From Kolteria novifilia (lineage in GTDB: Bacteria; Planctomycetota; Planctomycetia; Kolteriales; Kolteriaceae): a stretch of DNA of 64,000 nt. The position numbers and the translations under genes are program-made. The DNA is taken from assembly GCA_007748055.1 (NCBI GenBank), contig CP036279.1, positions 2,294,001-2,358,000 of the forward strand. The letters run 5' to 3'. Under the pieces are notes generated by a model, which saw only the letters and a list, made by a program, of their open reading frames with translations, made no database searches and had not been told where the DNA came from. Each line of letters starts with the position of its first letter. The first letter of the stretch is position 1. Below, piece by piece: positions 26,359-35,765 of the stretch.

Positions 26359-26382
26359 TATGCCTCGATCTGCCAGCATTCT

Positions 26383-26412
26383 GCCACTGGCTGACAAGCG
26401 GCCGGTGGCACC
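26383..26412 (+). repeat. Family-A palindromic element
   Basis: CCACTGGCTGACAAGCGGCC then GGTGGCACCC, a near-consensus copy 25 bases after the cyclodeaminase stop codon and 62 before the next start. Confidence 0.75.
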
Positions 26413-26473
26413 CGAAGTGCCAGAGAGCCGAGAGCCCTCGAATTGCCAGAATGACGAGAGCACGTAGCGGAGC

Positions 26474-28498
26474 ATGAGCGCCTTGGAGAGTGCCGAGTCG
26501 AGTGCGGAGAGTTCACGGCGCCGGTCGTTTCGGACCGTCGCCTTGGTCATCCTGTTGATGCTGGTTCATGTCGCGATCGTCGGGGATGCCCTCACGAGGT
26601 TGACGCCGACGGTCGATGAGATCGCCCACGTGCCGGCGGGGATCTCGTACTTGCAGACCGGCACGTTCGGGATGTATCGACTCTCCCCACCCTTGGGGCG
26701 GCTCCTACCCGCGACCGCGTCGCTCGCGGCCTCGCCGAAGACCCGCTACGACCGTGCCTGGTCGAGGCAGAACCCGGCCAACCACTGGAGTTTCGCCTTC
26801 GAGTTCCTGCTCATCAACGCCGACGATCCCGAACGCTACTTACGGCTCTTCACGTGCGCGCGCTGGGTCGTCGCTTGTTGGTCATCGCTGGCGATCCCGA
26901 TCCTATTCGCCTGGGGATCGTCGTGGTTCGGCCGGCTCGCGGGCTGGTTGGCCGCGACCCTTTGGGCCATCGCGCCCAATATGATCGCCCACGCCAGTTT
27001 CGCGACGACCGACATTCCGACCACGGTGATGACCCTGCTCGCGGCATGGACCTTCTCGCGCTGGCTCGACCAACCCTCCTGGCGACGGGCGCTGCTCGCG
27101 GGAGGAAGTCTCGGGCTTGCCCAACTAATCAAGTTCAGCACGCTGCTGCTCTATGGCGCGTTCGCGCTGTGGGCGCTGCTCGATCCGCTGTGGAACCACG
27201 ACGGGAAATCGTCTCGTTGGAAAACGCTGTGGGAGCGGCGGCGACCCTCGCTACTGGTACGAAGCACCGCCGGTTGGCAGATGATCGCGATCTACGCGCT
27301 GAGTCTCTTCGTTCTCAACGCGGGCTATCTCTTCGAGGGGACGTTCCGCCCGCTCGGCTCGTTCCCCTTCGTCAGCAACTCGCTGACCCGCGAGCGTGGC
27401 ATCGACGATGGCCCCGCCGATCAGGGGTCGAGCATGACGTACAACGAGATTCATCAGCGTCGCGTGAATCGCTTTCGGGGAACGCCGCTGGGGTGGTTGC
27501 CGACGCCGCTGCCGGCGAACTACGTGGGCGGCTTCGACGAGCAGAAGTTCGAGGCCGGCGACAACGACATCGGTCGCTACCAGATGTACCTGCGCGGGCA
27601 ACTTCGGCGCGAGGGCTGGTGGTACTACTACCTCTACGCGTTGGCGGTGAAGCTGCCGCTGTCGAGTTGGGCGCTTCTGGCGCTGGGGCTGGTCGCGTGG
27701 GGATGGCCGACGACGCCGAGACGTTCGGCGTGGCCTCTCGTTCTCCTGGCCGGCGTGCCGATCTTCGCGATGACCTTCCTGACCGATATCAACATCGGCG
27801 TCCGTTACCTGCTGCCGATTTTTCCGTTCTTGTTCCTGATCGCGGGGGGAGCGGCAAGCTGGTCGCGGCCCCGCTGGTGGAATGGGCTGATCGCGGCGCT
27901 CGTTCTGGCCAACGCCGTCACGCTGGCGATGATTCACCCTTCCGAGCTAGCCTACTTCAACGCCTTGGTGGGCGGCCCGCGCGAGGGTCGTTTTCACCTC
28001 ATCGACAGCAATCTCGATTGGGGCCAGGATCTGCGAAGGTTGTCGGCGTGGATCGACGAGCATCCGGAGTGGAAGGATGTCCGGCTTGCGTACTTTGGGA
28101 CCGTTCCACCGGAATTCGAGGGGATCGAGACGTATCAACTCGCTCCTCGAGACCCGCGAATCGTGCCGGCGGCGGCAAGGCTTCCGGGGGAAACCGACGA
28201 GATGGTGATGGGCCCGCAACCGGGCAAGTACGCGGTGAGCGTCAACTTCGAGCGGGGGATGTCGTTTCACATGCCGGTGCCGCTCGTAGATCTCCGCACG
28301 ATCGTGGCGACCAACCCACGGCTCTTGATGAGTGGCTCTCCCCTGATGCGGCAGCCCGCCGAAGCTTACGCCTACTTCCAGGAGTTCACCCCCACCATCG
28401 ACCCGGCGATCGGCTATTCGATCCTCCTCTACGACATCTCGCTGGAGGAGGCGAACCGAGTTCGCCGGAAGATGGGGTTGCCCGAGTTGGCGGAGTAA
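26474..28498 (+). CDS. GT39/PMT-type membrane glycosyltransferase-like protein
   Basis: 674 residues with about 11 hydrophobic helices. The first loop has the acidic pair in TPTVDEIAH, at the position where PMT/ArnT-type GT-C enzymes carry their catalytic Asp-Glu. Later YNEIHQRRVNRF and helices such as VRYLLPIFPFLFLIAGGAA fit the family. A C-terminal soluble segment (LDWGQDLRRLSAWIDEHPEW) recalls other planctomycete glycosyltransferase proteins that carry it. It should transfer sugar from a polyprenyl-phosphate donor at the outer face of the inner membrane; acceptor unknown. Confidence 0.75.
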   Translation: MSALESAESSAESSRRRSFRTVALVILLMLVHVAIVGDALTRLTPTVDEIAHVPAGISYLQTGTFGMYRLSPPLGRLLPATASLAASPKTRYDRAWSRQNPANHWSFAFEFLLINADDPERYLRLFTCARWVVACWSSLAIPILFAWGSSWFGRLAGWLAATLWAIAPNMIAHASFATTDIPTTVMTLLAAWTFSRWLDQPSWRRALLAGGSLGLAQLIKFSTLLLYGAFALWALLDPLWNHDGKSSRWKTLWERRRPSLLVRSTAGWQMIAIYALSLFVLNAGYLFEGTFRPLGSFPFVSNSLTRERGIDDGPADQGSSMTYNEIHQRRVNRFRGTPLGWLPTPLPANYVGGFDEQKFEAGDNDIGRYQMYLRGQLRREGWWYYYLYALAVKLPLSSWALLALGLVAWGWPTTPRRSAWPLVLLAGVPIFAMTFLTDINIGVRYLLPIFPFLFLIAGGAASWSRPRWWNGLIAALVLANAVTLAMIHPSELAYFNALVGGPREGRFHLIDSNLDWGQDLRRLSAWIDEHPEWKDVRLAYFGTVPPEFEGIETYQLAPRDPRIVPAAARLPGETDEMVMGPQPGKYAVSVNFERGMSFHMPVPLVDLRTIVATNPRLLMSGSPLMRQPAEAYAYFQEFTPTIDPAIGYSILLYDISLEEANRVRRKMGLPELAE

Positions 28499-28510
28499 CC
28501 AGCTCTCGAT

Positions 28511-30220
28511 CTACTTGTCGATTGCCTTGTCGAGGAAGGGACGAAAGCGTTTGACGGAATTGGCAACGCCGACGAGTCGGTTGCCGTTCTTCCAACCCGC
28601 GACTTGAACGCCGACGATCTCTCCCTTCTGGTTGATCACGGGCAAGCCGCTGGTCTCTGTCAGCGTCAACTCGCTGTTGTCGAACTCGTACACGAGGTTT
28701 CCTCGGTCGTCGCCTCCAAGGCAAATGGCTGGCTCGAGATCGTTGTCGAATGAATCGTCGCCCCAGACTGGGGCCGCGAACCATACGCGATCACCTTCCT
28801 TGGGTGCCTCCTTAGCCAGGGGGGCCGCATGCTTCATGTGGCTCTTGGGGAGCCAGAAGGCGGCGATGTCTCCCGCTTCGGAGTTCTTGTCGACGGGAGC
28901 GGCGTTCATGATTGGGATGAACTCGACATCGACATCGCCAAGTTCGTCGAGCGAGTAGCGGTCTTCCGTGAACAGTCTGGTGACCTCGCTGGAGAGTTCG
29001 CTCGGCGTAAGTTGACTCGGCATGCCATTGACGGGGCCGAAGGCGTGTAGGGCGGTCAACATGATTGGCCGATCCTTCCCTGACACATTGACGAGGCTCG
29101 CGAAGCCATCGTAGTCAAAGTCGGTCGCCGTGGGATTGATCCCATAGCGGATGGCGAAACCCTTGGGCATCCTGGGCGGCTTGGACGATGGTTGCCGCTG
29201 AACCTTCTTCTGCAGGGCGTTCTTGACGTTTCCTTGAACGAATGGTCCGGCGATGCTGGCACCGTCGGGAAGTTTCATTTTCTCGACGTCGGCCGCGACC
29301 TCTTTCATCGCGGCGGCAAGACTTTGACTTCCCGGCTCGGGGATACGGAATCCCCACATCAGATACGCGATGCCGATCCCCAGCCCGGCACAAACGAGAG
29401 GAATGACGGGCGTCCACCCGCCGAAGGGGTTCTTCGCGTCGTCGCGTTCCTCGCGGTCCTCTTCGGCCTTGGTGTCCTTGTCGCGAATCGGAATCTTGCG
29501 ATAGATCAGCCAGAGGTCACAATATTTGTAGCCGAGAATGGCGGTGGTCATGATGCCGCCGAACGCGCTGCCGATCAAGTAGAACGCCGACTCGCCCGAG
29601 ACCAGCACGACCGAGCCGATGCAGGAACCGATGAAGCCCCAAACGTTCAACAGGAAGCCGATAAAGGCCCGCGTACCGCGAGCCTTCTCGTCACTACCCA
29701 AGGTGTGATCGGTCTTCTCGAGCTGCTTGCCGGTCTTATAGTTGAAGCCGCACTTGACGCAGACGACGGCTCCTTTTTTCATCTTGGTCTTGCAGTGGGT
29801 GCAGACGGCGGGGATCTCGTACGCCATCGATTTGACGCCGTAGTCGATCATATCGGCGTCCGCTTCCTCCTGGGTGGAGGGGACGGGAGTCCGTTCGGAG
29901 CACTTGGGGCAGTCGAGATATTTGCCCGCCTTGGACATGGGGACGGTCAACACCACGTTGCAGCGGGCGCACTTAAAGCGAAGCTTCTTTGCGGGGGCTT
30001 TGGCGGGAACTCGTTTGGCGACCGGTTCCGCGACGGCCTCGGCCTCGACATCCGCCTCGGCGACGGGAATTGCCTCGATGGGAGGGCTCTTCGCCGTCCC
30101 GCGTTTGGTTCGGGAAGGAACCTTTTTCTTCCTGGGCGCTCCCGGCGAACTGCCGGGGCTCGGCGATCGCGCGGACTTGGCGCGACGAGGCTTCGAATCC
30201 TCGGTGGATGGTGTGCTCAT
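28511..30220 (-). CDS. Zinc-ribbon membrane protein with trypsin-like peptidase domain
   Basis: 569 residues. A long basic, Pro/Ala-rich tail (1-75) precedes a zinc ribbon (FKCARCNVVLTV...LDCPKCSERTPV) and a second Cys motif (CTHCKTKM...CVKCGFNY). Three hydrophobic helices follow (about 185-320, e.g. GFLLNVWGFIGSCIGSVVLV). The C-terminal 200 residues resemble an S1C trypsin-like domain: IMLTALHAFGP (candidate His), AGDIAAFWL (candidate Asp) and LTETSGLPVINQKGEIVGV (candidate Ser). Activity and substrates are unknown. It converges with the GT39 gene, leaving 12 bases. Confidence 0.7.
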   Translation of the reverse strand: MSTPSTEDSKPRRAKSARSPSPGSSPGAPRKKKVPSRTKRGTAKSPPIEAIPVAEADVEAEAVAEPVAKRVPAKAPAKKLRFKCARCNVVLTVPMSKAGKYLDCPKCSERTPVPSTQEEADADMIDYGVKSMAYEIPAVCTHCKTKMKKGAVVCVKCGFNYKTGKQLEKTDHTLGSDEKARGTRAFIGFLLNVWGFIGSCIGSVVLVSGESAFYLIGSAFGGIMTTAILGYKYCDLWLIYRKIPIRDKDTKAEEDREERDDAKNPFGGWTPVIPLVCAGLGIGIAYLMWGFRIPEPGSQSLAAAMKEVAADVEKMKLPDGASIAGPFVQGNVKNALQKKVQRQPSSKPPRMPKGFAIRYGINPTATDFDYDGFASLVNVSGKDRPIMLTALHAFGPVNGMPSQLTPSELSSEVTRLFTEDRYSLDELGDVDVEFIPIMNAAPVDKNSEAGDIAAFWLPKSHMKHAAPLAKEAPKEGDRVWFAAPVWGDDSFDNDLEPAICLGGDDRGNLVYEFDNSELTLTETSGLPVINQKGEIVGVQVAGWKNGNRLVGVANSVKRFRPFLDKAIDK

Positions 30221-30590
30221 CGTTGTTCCCGCTCAAGTTGGTCGTATTCGGGAGGCGTCGGTGTTGATTTCGGCCCTAAAGGACCTCGCGCCCTGAGTCT
30301 TGTTGCCGAGGCGAACGCCATCAGGGGATTGACATGCGAGAAATGCCGAAGACCGTCCTTCCCCCCGAAAAAACAACTCCTCAAGCAACAGGATGACTCG
30401 TAAGTGACCGGGTTGTCAAGTACGGAGTGACCGAGCCGAGCGATTCGGTGTACCCTCTCAATCGACAGCCCATCTTGAAACAAGGTGCCTGGGGCGGTAA
30501 CGTAAGCGCCGTCTGAGTCGGCTTTTGCCGCCGCTCCCAGAGGCTGGGAGTCACGTTTGACGATGGGGCCGGGCAAGCGAGGCAAAACTG
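30221..30590. other. Intergenic stretch with no gene
   Basis: 370 bases between the divergent zinc-ribbon gene and the DUF2934 gene. No open frame has protein-like composition, and no repeat of the families seen elsewhere is present. It must hold at least the promoter of the zinc-ribbon gene; no clear -10/-35 pair was recognised. Confidence 0.5.
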
Positions 30591-30926
30591 ATGGCGAACA
30601 TCTTTCGCCCGAGTACTTGGCTACGGTACACCGACCGTCGCACGGACCGAGCAACCGCGGACTCGGGCAACGCCGAGACGCGATCGGTCGCGGAGGCGAC
30701 GCCTCGATCGCAGGCGTCAATCCAGACTCCTCATGCCGAGGAGGTGATCGACACGCCACCGCCAATGCCCGAAGAGGTGTTGTCGCGCGATCGGGCGGCG
30801 ACGCATTCGGTCCGCGAACAGATCGAAGCGCTGGCGTACGCCAAATGGTGTGACGCGGGCTGCCCGCCCGGCGACGGCGCGGAGTTCTGGTTGGCGGCGG
30901 AGCGAGAAGTCCTCGCATCGCGCTGA
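30591..30926 (+). CDS. DUF2934 domain protein
   Basis: 111 residues. The C-terminal 35 residues (REQIEALAYAKWCDAGCPPG then DGAEFWLAAEREV) match the short DUF2934 motif, an I-x-x-R/L-A-Y-x-x-W...G...D...W-x-x-A-E-x-E pattern of unknown function common in planctomycetes and rhizobia. The first 70 residues are disordered and polar. GCGAGGC precedes the ATG by 8 bases. Confidence 0.75.
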   Translation: MANIFRPSTWLRYTDRRTDRATADSGNAETRSVAEATPRSQASIQTPHAEEVIDTPPPMPEEVLSRDRAATHSVREQIEALAYAKWCDAGCPPGDGAEFWLAAEREVLASR

Positions 30927-31196
30927 TCGACGCTCAGATGCCTAACGGACGCGCTTCGCGTCGGCCCTTTCGGGACAAGCCCTGCTGGCACCTCGTGGCT
31001 CGCTAGCCAAACGGTCCCGACCACCGTTCCTCCCTTCTCGCGTTCGTGTGCCGGGAAGGTGGGACAACCGACCGCGCTCGGCTCAACGGCGCGACTCGGT
31101 GGGCGATACTATGATGAAAACACGGGTAGATTCTGGTCGGGGCGGCACATCGTTTCCGGCGGAAGAAGGGATTCTCTTGAAAGGAGCTTCTTGAAC

Positions 31197-32513
<1,317 letters not shown>

Positions 32514-32534
32514 GCCCTGGGTTCACTCTACGGG

Positions 32535-32571
32535 CGCCACTGGCTGCCTTGAGAGCATGACACCCAGATGA
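32535..32571 (+). repeat. Degenerate family-A element
   Basis: GCCACTGGCTGCCTTGAGAG then CATGACACCCAG: the left arm and the CACCC tail are conserved but the right arm has decayed. It sits between the ahcY stop and its terminator. Confidence 0.5.
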
Positions 32572-32600
32572 TCAATCGCGACACGCGTGCGGCTCAGAAC

Positions 32601-32637
32601 AAAGCCCCGTCAACCACCTCGTGGTCGGCGGGGCTTT
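32601..32637 (+). terminator. Intrinsic terminator after ahcY
   Basis: AAAGCCCCG (32601-32609) pairs with CGGGGCTTT (32629-32637); the loop contains a CCACCTCGTGG hairpin. The A-rich/T-rich ends make it usable in both directions, serving ahcY and, from the other strand, the MetS-like gene. Confidence 0.85.
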
Positions 32638-32676
32638 CTCGTGGTGTCAGGTGTTGGCGGAGCCGACCGGGAGAGC

Positions 32677-32838
32677 TTACTTCGCGGGCGGATCGGCATC
32701 GCGGGTGTCGATTTCCAGTGGCGAGTGCTCGTGCTCCGAGGCATCCGGTGTCGTGAGGACACGATAGAAGCAATAGATCGTGAGTGAAAAGACGACGCTG
32801 TAGCTCAATCCCATCATCAGGATTCCCAGCGTACTCAT
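32677..32838 (-). CDS. MetS-like small subunit of an NSS-family transporter
   Basis: 53 residues: one membrane helix (LGILMMGLSYSVVFSLTIYC) followed by a short acidic tail. Its ATG overlaps the TGA of the NSS transporter by 4 bases, so translation is coupled. Small single-helix partners of this kind, such as MetS in the Corynebacterium MetPS methionine transporter, are encoded immediately after NSS transporters. The family link is by position, size and helix pattern. It was easy to miss because it lies inside a longer open frame. Confidence 0.7.
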   Translation of the reverse strand: MSTLGILMMGLSYSVVFSLTIYCFYRVLTTPDASEHEHSPLEIDTRDADPPAK

Positions 32839-35093
32839 TCGGCCACCTCCTTCTCTCCGAGTCCTATTTTTCTCCATTGCTCGGCGGCGAGGGAGATCAA
32901 CAGAAACATGAATAGCAGAATGATGATCAGATAGAGCACCGTCAGCATCACCGCCGGGTTGTCGAACATCTGTTGGACGCGATCGGCGAAGTTCTGCTGC
33001 AGCCAAAACGCGAAGATCGTCAGGAGAAAGACCGGCGTGACGAACTTCAGGATGAAGCCGAACACTCGTGGAATGTGCATGTCGGCGCCGCGGTGAGCTT
33101 CGGCGAAGCTTGCCTTAATCCCGATCACCCATCCGAAGAGAATCACCTCGATCGTCGCCAGGACGAAGATCGCGAAGGTGCCGACCCAGAAGTCCATCGT
33201 GTCGAGCGCCGTGACGTTGTGCGAGAAGTAGATGACCGTCAGCGCGCCGCTGAGGGTCATCAAGCCGAGGGCGCTGACACTGGCCCGACGCTTGAGATTG
33301 AACCCTTCCTCCAGAAACGCGATCGCCGGCTGGAGCATCGAGAGTGAACTGGTGATCCCCGCCAGGAAGAGCAGTCCGAACCAGATCATCCCGATCCAGC
33401 GCCCCGCCGGCATGTTGGCGAAGACCGCCGGCAATGTGTTGAAGCCGAGGCCGAAGGTCGACCCCTTCTCGATGACGCTAATCGTGCTGGCCATGCCGAG
33501 AAAGAGGAAGGTTGAGGGAATTGCGACCAATCCTCCAAGCACCACTTCGCAGAACTCGTTGGTGCTCGAGGCGGTCAGCCCCGAAAGAACAACGTCGTCG
33601 TCGCGTCGCAAGTAGCTGGCATAGGTGAGAATGATGCCGAAGCCGATCGATAGGGAAAAGAAGATCTGCCCTGCCGCCGCCAGCCAAACATTGGCCTCGA
33701 AGAGCCGGCTGAGATCGGGGTTCCACATGTATCCTAGCCCGTTGAAGACGGTACGCCGAAGCCGAGCGACTTCGAGGGCGGCGTAACGTTCTTGGGCTTC
33801 GGTCCATTGGTCGTTGGTGAGCTTTTCGTTGATGGTGACGAGAAAGGGGAGCAGGCTCGGCATCGCGCCGGCGCCCGTCGACGCGATGATTTCCTTGCGT
33901 TTCGCGGTGATCCCCTTGAGCTGCTCCTTGAGGGCGACCTCGTCCTCTTGGAACTTCGCCATTGCTTCGGCCGGTGGGGGAGCACCCTTGTGATCGGCGG
34001 CCGCTTTCAGCAACGTCTGTGCCTTCACGGTCGCTTGCAGTTCGGTCACGAGGCTGGTTTGCGAACGCTCCAGATCTTGAAGCTGGAGCTTCTGGGACTG
34101 GCTCAGGTCTTCGTGGACCTTGTGGAGCCACGTCACGTAGGGCTCTGCCTTGTCGCCCGCGCGAAGGTAACCCATCGCGATGCCCATGCCCTGGTCGCTA
34201 TTGGCGAACCCGACGGGAGGGAGAACGGGGATATCGCCGTCGTAGCCCTCTTGGTTTTCCTGGATGCCGTCGAAGTAGTGGTTGAACGCCGTGACGACGC
34301 TCTTGCGCATCTCGGGGGGCGTCGTCTTCGGGGCCAGGGCGGTCTCCTTGAGCGTGTCCCACTGGCTCGTCGGAAGGGCTTGGGGGAGACTGCGCGGCCA
34401 CGGTTCGGGCAACGGTTGCTCGGGAAGGGTCAGGACACGGATCGCGACGCCGATCGCGGCGAGAATCAACAGCGGCATCGCGAATTTGCAGAACCGCTCG
34501 ATGCCCTTGCTGAGCCCGCGATAGATGAAGTAGAAGTTGACGACGAAGGTGATGAGGAAGAACCAGAAGATCGGCTGCAGCGCAAACTCGACCCTGCCGT
34601 CGCTGTCGTGGTCCCCGCTGATGATGGCGCCGTCGGAAACTTGGCCGGTCAGCTCGGTGAAGAAGTTGCTGTAGGAGGCGGGGTTCTTGCCGAGGTCGAG
34701 ATCGCCGGTGGCGTAGTAGAAGGCGTACGCGAGGCACCACGACTCGATGTAGACGTAATACATGTAGATCACGACGGGAATGAGTAGCCCGAGCGATCCG
34801 ATGTACTTCGAAAGGGGATTGCGCCACAGGACCGAGAAGATGCCCGGGGAGGAGTGGAACCCGAACTTCCCGCCGTAGCGTCCCATCGTCCACTCCGCCC
34901 AGCAGATCGGGATGCCGACGATGAGAAAGGAGATGAAGTAGGGGATCATGAAGGCGCCGCCACCGTTGGCGGCCGCTTGTCCGGGGAATCGGAGGAAGTT
35001 GCCGAGGCCGACGGCTGATCCGGCGACCGCCAGGATGACCCCCAACTTCGAACCCCATTGCTCGGTCGGGCGGGATGACTCTGAGTCGCTCAT
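32835..35093 (-). CDS. Sodium:neurotransmitter symporter family transporter with large EL3 insertion
   Basis: 752 residues, well above the usual 450-520. TM1 has the sodium/substrate-binding pattern AVGLGNFLRFPG, and TM2 and TM3 follow normally (PYFISFLIVGIPICWAEWTM). TM6 is found at NPDLSRLFEANVWLAAAGQI then FFSLSIGFGIILTYASYL. Between TM5 (ends about residue 224) and TM6 (starts about 456) is an added soluble region of about 230 residues, Pro-rich at first and then helical or coiled-coil. It would be extracellular (EL3) if topology is LeuT-like. Amino-acid uptake with sodium is likely; substrate unknown. Coupled to the MetS-like gene. Confidence 0.9.
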   Translation of the reverse strand: MSDSESSRPTEQWGSKLGVILAVAGSAVGLGNFLRFPGQAAANGGGAFMIPYFISFLIVGIPICWAEWTMGRYGGKFGFHSSPGIFSVLWRNPLSKYIGSLGLLIPVVIYMYYVYIESWCLAYAFYYATGDLDLGKNPASYSNFFTELTGQVSDGAIISGDHDSDGRVEFALQPIFWFFLITFVVNFYFIYRGLSKGIERFCKFAMPLLILAAIGVAIRVLTLPEQPLPEPWPRSLPQALPTSQWDTLKETALAPKTTPPEMRKSVVTAFNHYFDGIQENQEGYDGDIPVLPPVGFANSDQGMGIAMGYLRAGDKAEPYVTWLHKVHEDLSQSQKLQLQDLERSQTSLVTELQATVKAQTLLKAAADHKGAPPPAEAMAKFQEDEVALKEQLKGITAKRKEIIASTGAGAMPSLLPFLVTINEKLTNDQWTEAQERYAALEVARLRRTVFNGLGYMWNPDLSRLFEANVWLAAAGQIFFSLSIGFGIILTYASYLRRDDDVVLSGLTASSTNEFCEVVLGGLVAIPSTFLFLGMASTISVIEKGSTFGLGFNTLPAVFANMPAGRWIGMIWFGLLFLAGITSSLSMLQPAIAFLEEGFNLKRRASVSALGLMTLSGALTVIYFSHNVTALDTMDFWVGTFAIFVLATIEVILFGWVIGIKASFAEAHRGADMHIPRVFGFILKFVTPVFLLTIFAFWLQQNFADRVQQMFDNPAVMLTVLYLIIILLFMFLLISLAAEQWRKIGLGEKEVAE

Positions 35094-35499
35094 GCAAGTC
35101 TCGCTACGAAGGGGCGACCGGGAGGTCGCTTAGCTCGAGGGCAACCGTGATCGTTGGCACCGCAGGGACACCATGGAGATGCCGCAGTCGAGATGTCTAG
35201 GTCCGAGCAGAGGCGGTCCCGGACATTTCACGGGTTCTTAGCATGCTTCCGAGTTCGCCTAAATTCAAGGGGAACTCGGGTGGTTCGGCGCCGATCGTGA
35301 AGGAAAGTTTTGTGAGGAGCTTCGATTGAGGCAAACTTGCCGCGATCCGAGGCAGCGGATGATCGCAGGCGCGGCAGTTGAGTCGTCGCTAGCACCAACT
35401 CTAAATAGTCACCTCTTTTTTACTTTTTTTGCAACTGTGTTGTGAAGAAAGGTTTAAGTAAATCGCTCGTCTTGCCGAGAGCGCCCCGACCCTTCTGCT
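35094..35499. other. Divergent intergenic region upstream of amt and the NSS transporter
   Basis: No gene is seen. The notable feature is a T-rich run (ACCTCTTTTTTACTTTTTTTGC, near 35411-35432), unusual in this GC-rich window, which could be an UP-like element or part of a promoter for either direction. No NtrC-type inverted repeat (TGCACC...GGTGCA) was found. Confidence 0.4.
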
Positions 35500-35515
35500 T
35501 GGCACTCTGCTTGCT
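35500..35515 (+). promoter_or_regulatory. Sigma-54 (-24/-12) promoter of amt
   Basis: TGGCAC (35500-35505) plus five bases plus TTGCTT (35511-35516) matches the sigma-54 consensus TGGCAC-N5-TTGC, with GG and GC separated by exactly 10 bases. It lies about 250 bases before the amt start, leaving a long leader. Sigma-54 control is common for amt/glnK nitrogen-starvation genes. It was found by eye and no activator site was identified. Confidence 0.6.
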
Positions 35516-35765
35516 TCCTTACCGCCCGCTTCGCGATAGAAACGGCGCGGCCTCCGTAAAAGGGGAAACGCACACTCCGGGAGGACTCGTCCTCTTCCTG
35601 GCGGACCGCGGTTCCGCTCTCGATCGGATGGTTCTCAACGTCCCTATCGCGGGCGAAGCCGGCTTATCACACCATGTTTCGGGGTCTGGACAGCGTACGC
35701 GCTAGGTCCGCCGTTTGGGAGAGTTACCCGCGTCCTGCCAAGTGTAGAAAGGGAACAAAGCGCCA

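Noticed and set aside
30927-31196. SAH riboswitch before ahcY
   Set aside because: The conserved core of the SAH riboswitch was not found in the leader.
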